64,000 nucleotides of DNA from Halictus rubicundus (taxonomy: Eukaryota > Arthropoda > Insecta > Hymenoptera > Halictidae), in assembly GCF_050948215.1 (NCBI RefSeq), contig NC_135156.1, forward strand, positions 16,181,257-16,245,256, read 5' to 3'. The notes beneath the pieces were generated by a model. That model was given only the letters and a program-made list of their open reading frames with translations, ran no database searches and was not told the origin of the DNA. Both the position numbers and the translations under genes were made by a program. Below, piece by piece: positions 9,109 through 21,134 of the stretch (within the stretch, counting starts at the first letter, position 1; every line of letters starts with the position of its first letter).

Positions 9109-11956
9109 GGCAGGGATGCCCGACGTTGAACTGGGAATAAACGACATGTGGAGGCAAGGAAAGGAAGTTGTGGGCAGACACGACATCATTCCAGTGGTGA
9201 CAGAGGAATGGATTCGATTGGAGAACGTGGAGTTCCACGCCTGTGTCCAGCAGGACGAGTACGAGAGATCCAGAATCATAAAGTACGTTCGTTGAGCCAC
9301 CCGGAAACTCTTTTGCACTAACAATTACCTTATCTAAAACGTTATGTTTCACGGAAAGTACTGTCTCCTCTTGTTTCTGTTAAAATTGATTCAACTCAGT
9401 CCTAATCTCTGACGAAGTTGGTTTACACTGTGAAAGGACGTTTGAATTTTCCGTGGAGCCTACAGCGAGTGAATGTGATCCGATTATTAACATTGACTAA
9501 CCCGTTTGAAGGTTCAAGCCACCCGATGCATGCTATATCGAGCTCATGCGATTCCGCGTGAGACCGCCTAAGAACAGAGAGCTTCCCCTTCAGCTTAAAG
9601 CCGTAATGTGCGTTACCGGTAACAAGGTAATGGTCAAACAGCAATTAACATTGCACGAAACCTCGGAAGCTTATCCGAACCAATTAATACCTTAATGTTT
9701 CGGAGTTTTCAGCCTCGGATGCATTTAACTGACCCCCCACCCCCCAGGGGTTCTGATTGATGATGAATAATCGAAACACTTCGATTATCAGGTGGAGCTG
9801 AGAGCCGACATCCTGGTGCCAGGATTCGCCTCCAGGAAGCTGGGCCAAGTGCCCTGCGAGGACGTGATGGTCCGATTCCCCATTCCCGAATGCTGGATCT
9901 ATCTCTTCAGGGTGGAGAAACACTTCAGGTACGGCTCGGTGAAGTCTGCCCATAGGAGAACCGGCAAGATCAAAGGCATAGAACGATTCCTTGGCGCTGT
10001 GGACACTCTGGAGCCACAATTGATGGAGGTCACCTCGGGTCAGGCGAAATACGAGCACCAGCATCGCGCTATCGTTTGGAGGATGCCCAGACTGCCGAAG
10101 GAGGGCCAAGGTAACTTCCCTTGTTAAGATCTCCTTGCTTCAACACCCTGTGCAATGTCCACGAAGACATTTAGAACTCCCACGAAATTAGAGTAATTTA
10201 GGGGTCGGAAAAGAACAGGTAAAATTGATTACGATGGATGCTATTTTCTAGTCTAAAAACTCTAATAAAATTTCTTGCTTCAACCCATGTGCACTGTCCA
10301 CGAAGACATTTAGAACTCCCACGAAATAAGAGTAATTTAGGGGTCGGTAAAGAACAGGTAAAATTGATTACGATGGATGCTGTTTTCTAGTCTAAAAACC
10401 CTAATAAAATTTCTTGCTTCAACCCATGTGCACTGTCCACGAAGACATTTAGAACTCCCACGAAATTAGAGTAATTTAGGGGTCGGAAAAGAACAGGTAA
10501 AATTGATTACGATGGATGCTATTTTCTAGTCTAAAAACTCTAATAAAATTTCTTGCTTCAACCTATGTGCACTGTACACGAAGACATTTGAAACTCCCAC
10601 AAAATTAGAGTAATTTAGGGGTCGAAAAAAGACAGGTAAATTTGATTACGATGGATGCTATTTTCTAGTCTAAAAACCCTAATAAAATTTCTTGCTTCAA
10701 CCCATGTGCACTGTCCACGAAGACATTTAGAACTCCCACAAAATTAGAGTAATTTAGGGGTCGAAAAAAGACAGGTAAATTTGATTACGATGGATGCTAT
10801 TTTCTAGTCTAAAAACCCTAATAAAATTTCTTGCTTCAACCCATGTGCACTGTCCACGAAGACATTTAGAACTCCCACGAAATTAGAGTAATTTAGGGGT
10901 CGGAAAAGAACAGGTAAAATTGATTACGATGGATGCTATTTTCTAGTCTAAAAACCCTAATAAAATTTCTTGCTTCAACCTATGTGCACTGTCCACGAAG
11001 ACATTTGAAACTCCCACAAAATTAAAGTAATTTAGATGTCGGAAAAAGACAGGTAAAACTGATTACGATGGATGCTATTTTCTAGTCTAAAAATCCTAAT
11101 AAAATTTCTTGCTTCAACCCCCTCTGCATTCAATGTATTCTTCAGGGGCGTACACGACGCATCAACTGGTCTGTCGAATGGCTCTGACTTCCTACGACCA
11201 GATACCAGAGAATCTCTCCGAGTACTGTTATGTGGAGTTCACTATGCCGGCTACACAGGTGTCGCATACGACAGCGAGGAGCGTCAGCTTTCAGAACAGC
11301 GACAGCGACGCCCCACCTGAGAAATACGTCAGGAACCTATCGCGACACGAATACAGGTAAGACAAGGAGGTGCCATTCGAACGAGCCATAACAATCCCTA
11401 AGCTTCAAACCGAATAATAAATCTCTCTGTGATCCTTTAATTCTGAGACGATTCTGGGCGAACATCTTTGACGATTGGCTCAATGTTTAGGGAAAAGCTT
11501 GATACAGTGAATTCTCGATATATGTCAACAACACAGGTCTTGTATCGTCTAGGAGACACAACCCTCCTCTGCGTCCGAGGGCTCTCGAGCTTCGTGGTCC
11601 CTGACGGGGTAGTGGGGATAATCCTGCGACGTTTATCATCGAGTTCTTGGCGACATATAAAGAGAAATCATTATACTTGAAGAATTGCTTATCAGTATAT
11701 TGTGGATTTTATGTATTTATGGCAAGAATGTGACAATAATTTTCATCGGGTTTTATCATCTCGAAGCAATTTTATTTCAACATTTGAATCATTCTAACGA
11801 TTGTTTAGGGTCGAGATCGAGCACACTCAGGGCGAAGGGCCGGGCGCGTACGTGTCAGCAACGATCGCGAAGAAGATACCGGAGACAACACCGGAAGTCC
11901 CGAGCGAAGTACCGGAAGCTCCACCGGATTCCGATTTCGACTCCGACTCGGAGTAA
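4784..11956 (+). CDS. stnB: Stoned-B (stonin), synaptotagmin/AP-2 endocytic adaptor, 11 coding exons
   Basis: Splice model: 4784-5311, 6119-7109, 7437-7605, 7697-7898, 8035-8529, 8629-8863, 9114-9282, 9512-9626, 9792-10110, 11146-11356, 11809-11956. It totals 3582 nt, 1193 aa; all junctions are GT-AG and phases agree. Residues 1-70 carry four NPF motifs (7, 26, 43, 65), and two more occur later (DNPFAN in exon 2, RFNPFDK in exon 4); NPF binds EH-domain proteins. Residues 177-630 are Thr/Ser/Pro-rich and low in complexity. From about 640 the stonin homology domain begins (WEMQLRQPNKKKITGQRFWK), followed by a mu-homology domain (NDMWRQGKEVVGRHDIIPV, RPPKNRELPLQLKA, ECWIYLFRVEKHFRYGSVKS, ALTSYDQIP, VEFTMPATQVSHTT) and an acidic tail ending DFDSDSE. 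The family retrieves synaptotagmin during synaptic vesicle endocytosis. It is the second cistron, sharing its first exon with stoned-A. Exon boundaries are predictions by eye. Confidence 0.92.
5837..6082. repeat. Two-copy tandem duplication in stnB intron 1
   Basis: A unit of about 123 bp beginning AGTTCAGCAA is present at 5837 and again at 5960. The copies share landmarks such as CTTCTTAGAGGA, ATACCGGGTGGGACA and TTCTTTCACCAACC. The second copy ends about 36 bases before the exon 2 acceptor (AG at 6117-6118). No coding role is seen. Confidence 0.85.
8530..8628 (+). other. Short stnB intron that stays open in frame (99 nt)
   Basis: The intron between exons 5 and 6 is 99 nt, a multiple of three, with donor CAG|GTACTT and acceptor TTGCAG|ATC. 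Its 33 codons contain no stop. Removing it joins HAPQ to ISQLFKLG, which fits the conserved stonin domain, so I treat it as an intron. Retention would insert 33 residues without a frameshift. Confidence 0.7.
9066..9109 (+). repeat. (TTA)n microsatellite abutting the stnB exon 7 acceptor
   Basis: About 14 nearly perfect TTA/ATT units run up to the acceptor ATGGCAG at 9107-9113. The usual pyrimidine tract of the acceptor is thereby replaced by the trinucleotide repeat. Exon 7 (9114-9282) is clearly coding for the conserved mu-homology domain, so the site must be used despite the repeat. Confidence 0.85.
10134..11120. repeat. 139-bp tandem repeat array in stnB intron 9
   Basis: Units beginning CTTGCTTCAAC start at 10134, 10274, 10413, 10552, 10691, 10830, 10969 and, truncated, at 11108, giving seven full copies of 139-140 bp. 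Shared landmarks are CACGAAGACATTTAGAACTC, GATTACGATGGATGC and TTTTCTAGTCTAAAAA. Divergence is only a few per cent, so the array is young or homogenised. The truncated last unit ends about 25 bases before the exon 10 acceptor (AG at 11144-11145). Confidence 0.95.
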
Positions 11957-12442
11957 ACGTGATTCGTGCCAGGTAACATTCCAGGTGCGCCGAACCAATT
12001 GGAGTTGTCAGTTCGGCGTTGAAACGGGGACGAACATAGAGAAAACAATGCCTGTGACTCGACGCGCGGCGAGCGGTTTTTCCGTGGCGGCATATTCAAA
12101 TATCTGAGAGTGGGAAAAAATCGTCGAGCATCGAACGCGCATCAGTATTATCCAATTACGGCGTCTCGATCGTCTCGGACCACGTGGAACGAACCTCGCC
12201 GCGTGTTTCTGATGAAGCCGCGTTCCCGCTCGATCGAAACCGGTTCCGATGAGATCTAAGATCGGCCCAGGGTGGGTCTGTGTAGTGTAAGAATCGTTAG
12301 AGATCATTTATCGAACGACAATATTACAAATTAGAAACCGTGCTCCGCGCATAAAATCGCTGTAACATTCGCTGCATCACGTGAATGCAACATTTGCTCG
12401 CAGAATGCCTGGAGAAGAAATAATCCATCGTTTGCTCAGAAG

Positions 12443-12448
12443 AATAAA
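12443..12448 (+). terminator. Candidate polyadenylation signal of the stoned transcript
   Basis: An AATAAA hexamer lies 487 bases after the stoned-B stop codon. It is the first canonical hexamer I noticed downstream on the + strand. Without transcript data it remains a candidate. Confidence 0.4.
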
Positions 12449-12543
12449 TTTCAACTGTTGATTAGTGTCTTAAAATAATCAACCTCTGTACATCAACAGA
12501 AACTGTGATTACAAGTGCTCCGCTCGGTTAATAGTATGATAAC

Positions 12544-12834
12544 TGGACCGCGGATGTTTATGCGAAATAAGAAACCGAAACGTGCCGGCGATTATGATAG
12601 TGGTGTGAGTGAAGATTCTAAAAAAAAATTGATCTCTTTGCTTATTACGTGTTACGTCGATTTGATTTTAATTAGATAATGATGTGAGAAATTACGTATA
12701 TTATATAAGTTATCACGGTAACATATTTTTTTCGCGAATCAGACACATGACTAATTTCACTTTTATAATATTTTCTTACCTTTGTATTAGACCTATTAAT
12801 TTTTCGTATGAAAAGCGTAAAATCCGCGGTTCAA
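12544..12834. mobile_element. MITE of the GACTGCGGAT family, divergent, about 290 bp
   Basis: Left end GGACCGCGGATGTTTATGCG and right end GCGTAAAATCCGCGGTTC are inverted repeats related to the family termini. The interior is AT-rich and non-coding. Confidence 0.5.
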
Positions 12835-13244
12835 TTACAGCTAACAAACCATCCACAACGAACGACCGCTTCATCCGAAAATCCATTTCCGGTTCAATGT
12901 CGAAGATGTCACGCGCGGCGGAGCGCCTGTGATTATGCTAATGAACAGGCGGACCTTTAATCATACAATAATTATCGTGTATAGCGACGGTGTTGATTAA
13001 CGGCGATTAAAATCGTCGATCGAACGGGCTCTACACCGATCCAACGTTTCGATCGTAGTGTGGACCCGGCTGAATGCGTAGAAGTTAACGAAAAAAAAAA
13101 CATGTATGTACGAAACAATGTAATTTGTAAGGGAGGACAATACCGATTTTACGTTCAGTTTAGCTTGCTAAGTAGTAAACACGGACTCGCGGCGAAAAAG
13201 GCTTTGTCGACGCTGTTCGTCAAAGAGCGAATCGTGAGCAAGAG

Positions 13245-13248
13245 AGAG

Positions 13249-13295
<47 letters not shown>

Positions 13296-13316
13296 GTGAG
13301 AGAGAGAGTGAGAGAG
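13245..13316 (+). repeat. (GA)n microsatellite
   Basis: A long GAGAGA run with a few interruptions. Similar runs occur at about 15151-15188, 17491-17548, 19741-19810, 40614-40659, 49490-49530 and 50173-50209, and as CT at 34745-34786. They open long spurious RE/SL dipeptide frames in both directions. Confidence 0.95.
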
Positions 13317-13891
13317 ATCTAGAAGCGTGAATCGATCGAGAATCGATCGCCGCCTGTTAACTAGTCGTTCAGAAATTTCTTTCTATTTTTCTCAGTTCTT
13401 AAGTCTTTGGGTAGAACGTGGAACACGTTTCTCCCAGCGCATGAATCCAAGCACGCGATCTGTCGCTAATAGACATAAGCCCACGAGCACGTCGATCAGA
13501 GGACAATAGTTGTTAATTAAGAGTGAATCGTTGCGATCCGGAGGATCGTGCGCGCATATCTTAGTCGTTTGAGCTTGCAGATGATCTATATCGAATGTTA
13601 TCCAGGCGTAGAGCGTAGTTTATCGAGACTAACCGTCGATTACTAGACAAATAAGAAGTTATCGCGCGGTCACTGAGCAGAACCGTGTCTATAATTTCGC
13701 GTGAGTGAATGAGCCGGAGCGGAAGAGGATCGAGCGAATGAACGGAAGCGTGAACGATTGATTGATCTAGTCCTTGCAGCGTCGTTTCGTTGCAAGAAAA
13801 AGAAAAACGGTTCGAACGCTTCGCAAATTAATCCGTAAGAAGTACACGTAAGTTTCCATTTCCGACTTTCCGTTCCGAGAGGAATTCCGTG

Positions 13892-13899
13892 TATAAAAG
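13892..13899 (+). promoter_or_regulatory. TATA-box-like element
   Basis: TATAAAAG lies about 40 bases before an ATG-initiated open exon with a strong donor (13933-13980). The spacing puts a possible transcription start near 13920, giving a very short leader. This is sequence resemblance only. Confidence 0.35.
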
Positions 13900-13932
13900 G
13901 GTGATTGCACACATATATCCATTAGGGTAAGG

Positions 13933-13980
13933 ATGTCGGAGGGTGTAGCGATTAATATCGGAGAACGAAGACGTAGGCAC
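13933..13980 (+). CDS. Candidate first coding exon, 16 codons, strong donor
   Basis: ATG at 13933 opens MSEGVAINIGERRRRH and ends in phase 0 at a consensus donor (CAC|GTAAGTTTC). No further exon is visible nearby. The TBCEL exon that begins at 36438 is also open in phase 0 before its own ATG (residues NAVTM), so the two could be joined across a 22.5-kb intron; this is a hypothesis. It could equally be a chance ATG-donor pair or the start of another gene. Confidence 0.3.
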
Positions 13981-14297
13981 GTAAGTTTCAGTTCAGGGGT
14001 TTTCAAGTTTTTTCGTTCAACGTTTTCTCATCCTGCAAAGGAGAATCGGATGAGTTTGCTCTAGTCTACTATTAGTAAGTATGATCGTCGTGACACGTCA
14101 GACGCCCAAGAGGGCGCTAGTCACCCGGTTCTCGTCTCAGCCATGGTCCCCAATATGGACTCAATGAGGTTTAAGGATGGTACTGTTTCAACCGCCAAAT
14201 AAAATTAGTCGTATTATAGATTGTCGCTCTGATCCGTGTCCAATCGCATCGCGATTGCTAGTCATTAGGTCCTCGTTGACTTCGTCCAGGAACCAAG

Positions 14298-14306
14298 ATG
14301 GCCGCC
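14298..14306 (+). CDS. Candidate minimal first exon (ATG GCC GCC, donor)
   Basis: CCAAGATGGCCGCC is followed directly by GTAAGTCC, so a three-codon start exon (M-A-A) in phase 0 is possible. The AAGATGGC core also resembles the YY1-type start-site motif common in compact promoters. It is an alternative to the 13933 exon as first exon of TBCEL. Support is weak. Confidence 0.2.
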
Positions 14307-15150
14307 GTAAGTCCTCTTCACGGCTCCACCTCTTTTAGCCTAGAAATAAATGTTTACAGCACACGAATTGTACTGTTAAACGGCATAAAAAGGTTCGATT
14401 TCACGCGGTTAAGTAAAATCCCTTTTATTCTGTTGTTTAATACGCGATAATAATTTACGTGTATCTCATAAATTAAATGGTTCTCAAGTGGGTCAATTAA
14501 ACAATCTCTTTGGAACCAAGTTCTTTTACCTGACTTTAAAGCGAGTTACACCAAGCACATATTATTCCTGATAAATACAATCCGAATATTGTTTTAAAAT
14601 ATTCCATCAGGTGTCCCAGACTGCATCTTGCTCTTTGAGGCTACACAAACGAATCAGGCCAAGCGCGTTCGGCTGCCTAAAAAATGAGTAGCACCACTAA
14701 AACTCTACTTATGGTACACACAATGAAGATGTTATTTTAAAAAATTCCATAGAGTTTCCTAGACTCCATCTGACCCCCAGAGGGTTAGAGGAATGAACGG
14801 GGCTCAACTGTTGGAGAGGATTACGATTGGGATTAGGATGGTGGTGGTGGTTTCGGGGACTTATGGTCGGAAGTCAGTGGTTCTTGGTGCGATTAGGATT
14901 AGGTAAAATTAGGAACCTAGGTAAAATTGGATTTCGTTCTTTGAGAAGCAGCGCCAAAGCTTTTCCGTCCGCGTCGTCGTGGCGGTCTGTTTGCGTTCGA
15001 TACATTAAACGGATCCCGAGGGTGCGCACCCTTTTCCGAGGAGTGCCTCCACTCGGGACAAAACGACTCCAGCTCGTGATCTCACCTAAGCGTAATATCG
15101 CACCGCGTCGTGCGATGGATCCGGAACGGCGTTTGTGTATCTAAAAGGGG

Positions 15151-15188
<38 letters not shown>
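15151..15188 (+). repeat. (GA)n microsatellite
   Basis: About 19 uninterrupted GA units in non-coding DNA. Confidence 0.95.
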
Positions 15189-15192
<4 letters not shown>

Positions 15193-15793
15193 CGAATAAA
15201 CACACGATGCGTATATGGATAGTTATCTTTAGGAATGCTATTCAAATTTAGCGATTTATGTGTGATATACCGGCATGCCTATCGATCGTGTTTCTCCGAT
15301 GTGTGTTGTACGAGTGTGTCTATATACGTGTGCGAGAATGATCGAGGATTTTATGAACGCGAAAATCCGTTGTTCATGCGAGGAGGTCGTAATCTACGAT
15401 TGATTTTCTTCTGACGATTGAATTGATCGGAGATCTCGCACAATCGCAGAGCATAATCTTAATCCGTCGAACAATAATAATCGAAGAATCAATAATCAAT
15501 AATCTCGAAGAGCGCGATCGTCGCGGATTAAAGGTTCTGCCTGAGTTCATTCCGAATTTGTAAAATGATCAGTCTCGCCCGGTAAGCAAACTGATCGAGC
15601 CCGTTTCTCGCAAATGCCTAACGTCTAGATTTCGAACGCATTCGCTTTTGTATCTTCCAATAGAGTCTAATTTTGAATCGCTGGCGCTGATCTTGGTCTT
15701 TGACCCTCGACCGGTCGGGTTGCCATAAACGGGAGCGTAAAGTCGAACTTTGATTGCTTTACATGCTCGTACGCAGCTGTTGCTGTCCAGAGA

Positions 15794-16007
15794 TTAACCC
15801 TTTGCACTCCGTCGAAGTGGCAAATATAATCCGCAGCTCAAGACACTTTTCATTTGCATTAGAATGAAGTGGATCGATGGAAGGAACGAGAACATGCTAA
15901 TGAACATTTTCAATTTTCTTTTGCGAGAATCCAAGTTTTTAGAGAGCTTCGCTTTAACGTTTAAGCTTGCCGATGGCATCGAAAGCTGCAGGAGTGCCAG
16001 GGGTTAG
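15794..16007. mobile_element. Putative piggyBac-like MITE, about 214 bp
   Basis: The left end TTAACCCTTTGCACTCC and right end GGAGTGCCAGGGGTTAG are inverted repeats. TTAA is at the left and a mutated TTAG at the right. The same terminal motif is found at 27.55 and 58.63 kb. The interior is non-coding. Confidence 0.5.
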
Positions 16008-17280
16008 AAAGCATCGATCGTTCGGGGGTTAAAGCAATATTTATTAACAGAGGTATCGTAGAATAATTTAGAATGTCTGAAAGATCGCAAGGATTAGCAG
16101 GAGAAGCATTGTGTTCCTCATAGACTGCCGCCATTTTAGCCAAAAGTAGACGAGCGTGCGTACAATAAATTCGATTGAACAGTAGATGGACTCGATCAGT
16201 TTGATCTCTGCGTGACAAAAAACATAAGAAAGTGGACATTGTCTTTAAGCCGATCCAACTGGACTTCTTACTACCTTGACCTAAACGCTTACAATTACTG
16301 TCAGGACGCCATACTGCTGAGACAGTGTCATCATAAATCAGTACGACCTCCGTTTGTTGCCGCTCCTAGATCCGTCACCCCATCTCCAAACAAACTATCC
16401 GTTCACGTGCGTCTAAATATTAAACTGCGTAGGCTAATAGTTCGAAACCCTGTTGTCTCGAGTCGCTGTTAACGATTAATTGTGAAAGAACAAAAAAAAA
16501 ATCTAGTAGTGTCGTTGTTGTATCATTAACGCTATAAAGCAAAAAGGAAAAAAAAGAGGGATGCTTGGGAGGGAGTGTGTGAGAGGGAGAGAAAGAGCGA
16601 TTATCATTCTGTACAGGCGAATATTAAGAGATTTAGAGAGCGTGTCCGAGCGCGAATCGAGCAATGAAAAATCGAGAACCCCTTTGAAAAGAACGCGCCT
16701 TCATTGTATTTCCCGCGCGAACCTTTTCACGCGCAGTCGCAGATAAGCCGATAATTTTGTCCGGCAGCTTTTTATCGACGAAAAAAAAAAAAAGAGTGAA
16801 TTTTCTACACGGGGGAAATGATAACGGTTCTCAAGCTGATTGACAAAGCGAAAAAACGTTCCTTTAACAATATTACTTCTAACGACCGTTAGCCGACCAA
16901 ACCGTGCGAAATTAGTGTCTTTGCTGGTAAAGCAGATTGCCTGACTTATCAACGAACTAAGTAGGTGGTTCGAGGAACACCGTTAGGGGCTAGCGAAGAT
17001 TTAGACTTCGGTTTCCCGTGCCGCGAATTCCTTTCAGAATCGGTTTTACTCGATTGCGCGTAATTAGAGATAGTCGAACTGTTTTTACTTTAAAATTATT
17101 CGACGTTGATTTCACCGTTATCGAACGGCATCGAGCCTCGAAGATGTGAGGAGGCAGAGGATGACCGAAAATGAACGCAAAGACCACTAATCGAGTTAGA
17201 GCACCTGTAATCTCCGATCTGTAATTTATAAAGATATAAATATATAAATACAAAAATATAAATATATGTATATATATGTA

Positions 17281-17361
17281 TTAGGTCAGTGCAAAAGTTC
17301 GTGCCCAATTCCTTGTTGTATTTTAATATGAAATCGGGCACGAGCTTTTGCATTGATCTAA
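17281..17361. mobile_element. 81-bp mariner-type hairpin MITE
   Basis: The left arm TTAGGTCAGTGCAAAAGTTC and right arm (reverse complement) TTAGATCAATGCAAAAGCTC match over about 30 bp with few differences, leaving a loop of only about 20 bases. TA dinucleotides flank it at 17279-17280 and 17362-17363, as expected for mariner insertion. The element is far too short to code. As RNA it would form a long, nearly perfect hairpin. Confidence 0.8.
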
Positions 17362-17490
17362 TACATATAAAAATATATATATATACATCAACACATGTAT
17401 GTAACGTCGTATTGTGTAATTATACATGTATGTATGATCTGTAATTGTGATCTAATAGTAATCAGTGCGATGTATACAAAGAATGATGAA

Positions 17491-17548
17491 ACAGAGAGAG
17501 AGAGAGAGTGCGAGAGAGAGAGAGAGATAGAGAAAGAGAGAAAGGAGC
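17491..17548 (+). repeat. (GA)n microsatellite, interrupted
   Basis: GA-rich run with GTGC and ATA interruptions, followed by further purine-rich sequence. Confidence 0.9.
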
Positions 17549-19740
17549 GTCGATTGAGGGGGCGAGCCACTCGACATGTATGTATTATAATTTCGAAAAC
17601 GAGAACCTTCGGGGAACGAGACAGGAACAAGTGTAATACTGTTAGCTAATGGTATTATTGATAAATTCTATGTATCAATAAATAATATAACATTGTTTAA
17701 GGGACGAAATCGGGTTAACCACGTCGACGTCTTATCAATTCCGATTGCACAGCGTTTGGCGTAAATGTTCGTTCATGTTTTCAGAATCGCGAAATGTCGA
17801 GCGGTAGATGTGCCATCCGCTAGAAATCATCCGTATTTCCTGTGAAAATGAAAACACGCCAGCGGACCGTGGCAGTCGTTTGACGATTCGGTAAGTTTCG
17901 TAACGGTAAAACAGGTTGCAGCAGCGCAGCGTCATCGAGCGTTTTCGCGCCTAACACCGTGTCTAACGGCATTCCTTGGTCAGGTTACATAATTTCTGTT
18001 ATGCGCCATCGATGAATTACAGATTCGCGGTTTCGCAAGCGCATTCATGAAATCTGCGACTTCTTTCTCCGTGACACTGAAATTCCTGCTGCGTTCTAAT
18101 TCCATCGCTCGATCAGGAATGCGCGGAACGCCCTTGAGAACCACTGGTTCAGTTGATAGGACATCAAAGCAGGAATCGAATTTCCAAGCTTGTTTCTCCT
18201 GGACAGTCGGAAACAATGTTGACGAAAGGTTCATTCCAAAGTCTAGTTTATTATCTGCCGTGCTAGATCGTGCAATTTCGTAGAATGTCGTCATCTCCAG
18301 GAGTCATTAAGGTGGCAGGGACTCTCAATCTAGGCAACCAGGAACTGAGGAGTGCATAGGTTAGTGAATGGTCATTCTTATCACCAGATTGCGAATCTTT
18401 ATGCTGACATGAGGTGTGCACACTTGTAAAATGCAAGTTAACAAGTTTAATAACATTTTAAATACCGAAAGGTAATGATAGGCTTCCAAATGACTGTCTC
18501 ATATCAACGAGAAGCTTCAACCTCTTCTGCTAGGTAACAATACTAAAAAATTAATGGAAGGAACTATTATTCAAAAACTGCTTGTGAGCATGATTCTAGA
18601 GTATTTTAAATATAGAATGGTATGCATCAAACAGGGCATCGTTTCGAAGGACACATTTCAATTTCGTCCACAACTGAAGTTCCAATAAAAATAATAAATT
18701 GAAACAATTCATGATTTTAACCCATTATTTTTGTTTAAGTTTACTCTATGCGAGGTACACACAGCTGGCAAATGAGCTTTTATATTATTTCGTATAAGAA
18801 ATATTTGGTTCCGCCAAAGAAATTGAACCAGGGTGGAAATAAAAATGTTCGCACCCCGGGGTTCCAGTGCCCACAACTTTCGTTTAAACGACGGTGCTGC
18901 ACCAAACGGGCCCGAGCTCAATTAATTTCTCGTTAACATGGACAAGAACCCAGGTTGATGTGAGTATACAGTTTGCTTCAGTTCTCGAAATTAATTCTCT
19001 TTCCTTTCGCCAAATTATACAAGATGTACATTAGTTGTATCATATATTTCCCTTTTTCAGACTTACTGAATTTTATTATTGAACAATTTATCATCGCAAG
19101 TCAGTGGGTTCTACTCCACACTAAAGAGGAAAACATTCTCTACAAGATGCAAATGATTCCGATTGGTCCATCCATTGCAGAGTAATTGCTGGACAGACGA
19201 AGAAAGGAAAAAGCAACATGTTGAAAAACTTCCACGTTTTCGGAGTCGGTTGGAAAACCCGAGTTCTACTTCATGCTAAGAAGGAATCAGTCGCGATCCG
19301 CATGGAGCAGCACAATCGTTGTATCAAAAGTGGCCAGGCACCGCAAGAATTGCATCGAGAGACTCTCGCTTCTCTGATCGCGGGGCCCTGGAAGATACGT
19401 CCCTGGGGCTTGATCAGATTCGATTGGCTGCTGTTCGTTGGCCACGTGATCTGTCAAGAGGCGTGCTTGCGCGGTGCAGTGGTCGAAGAGAGGCCCTGGC
19501 TCCCGCCACCTCCGCGAGCAGCGTAACCAGTAGCGCGGCTCAGCTGTTTCTGTTTACTAAACAAAGGAGCCAGAAATCAGTTCAACGGTGGACGGCGAGG
19601 CGGCACGTTTGTGTGTCGGGTGCGCGTGGCACACCACTGGTTCCTTTTTTTTTACACACTCTAACCCCGGGTCGAGTCCGAGTCGGTCCCATCTGGCTTG
19701 ATGATATCGCGCGGATAGAAATCGCGCGAGAGTGTGCGAC

Positions 19741-19810
19741 TCGAGAGAGTGAGAGGGAGAGAGAGAGAGAAAGAAAGAAAGAGAGACAGAGAGAGAGAGA
19801 GAGAGAGAGG
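19741..19810 (+). repeat. (GA)n microsatellite, interrupted
   Basis: GAGA tract mixed with GAAA and GACA units. It produces spurious frames above 130 codons on both strands. Confidence 0.9.
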
Positions 19811-21134
19811 CTAGGGGACGGAGAGATAGCAATCGGTGTGTGGTCTGCGAGAGCAGCCAGGTCGATCGGCCGTGTCCAGGGATAGATCCGGTCTGCAGAG
19901 ATCTCGGGGAACGGGTATATAGGACGAGAAAAACAGTGAGTAACATCTCCGCCCCGATATACACCGTCTGTCTGCTCTCTGTGGTCCAACGCGAATCCTT
20001 GACCCGATTCCCCCAGCGATATTCTTGTACCCGTCTTAAGTCTGTTCCCGTTCAATCTTTCCGAGACGACTTTCCGTGCTCGATCGATCCACCGGCCAGA
20101 ACGTAGTCGCGTTTTCCCTTCTATCCTTGCGATGCGATGCGATGCTATGCTCTACGCTACGGCTACGCGATGCACCAGCACGGTCTGGCGAACCTGAACG
20201 CGGAACGGAGCCGAGCTTCTGCTTCTCTGACTTCTCAGCTTGCGCAGATTGCCGCTAGCCACCTCGCTGCCGCCTGTTTGTTTTCGGATCGGCCTACCCC
20301 TCGCCAGGCCGACTTCGATTCCTTCCCGAGTACAGCCTCCCGACCCTGCTGATCCTGCTAACATCTTTCTAGCGTAAACCGTGAGATGGGTCTGGCCCAT
20401 TCGGTGGGTGGGTGTTGTGGCCACTTGAATCCAGCAGGGGCTGTAGACGCGATTGTATCTGCAACTATTATAGCTAGGACACTGTTCACTGTGTTGTTGA
20501 GGTCTGGTTTCATTGAGAGGGGTGGGGGGATTGTTCGTCTTATTTTAGAAAATGTTATCAAAGTATTTATTGTCGCTTGTGAATTCAACATTGTTAACAG
20601 AGCTCGCGGCTTCAGGATTGGTTTAACGAAGGTACTGTTTGCACTCGAAGCTAGTTTGCCTCCAGAATTTGGACATTTGATCTGATTTAGGATGTTTTCG
20701 TTACGTGTGTCCTTTTTTCATTTTGTCCATAAGAAATAATGTACATTTCACTCACTCGAGCGATTAGCTGTTTATTAAACATAAAGATATTTTGCAATGT
20801 ACAAATTATTTATAATTATTAGTCATGACAGTAATTTTTAGTAGTATCCCTGAGGAGACAGTCAGGCAGGAGATGAATTAACAAATATGAGACTATACAT
20901 CTAATTGCTAAATAAGCATATAGATTTCAGCTGTGTTCTCAACGAAAGATTAGCATAAATTGTTCCTCTTCCTCATTATTTAAGGCTTTTGTACATAATT
21001 TACAATGTAGATAGAGTACATTTGTACGTTTGTCGGACTTTCCAAGGTCATCGCAAGGTCAACTAAATTTTAAAATTGTTTGAAACATTTTGTAGTATCG
21101 TTCATATTTTCCAAAATACTTGAACGTTTAGAGT

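Noticed and set aside
17980..18294. 104-codon minus-strand ORF starting MTTFYEIARSS
   Set aside because: It has a fairly natural composition but no recognisable family, no splice context and no repeat of itself elsewhere. A chance frame of this length is expected in 64 kb. It would be reconsidered if conserved in relatives.
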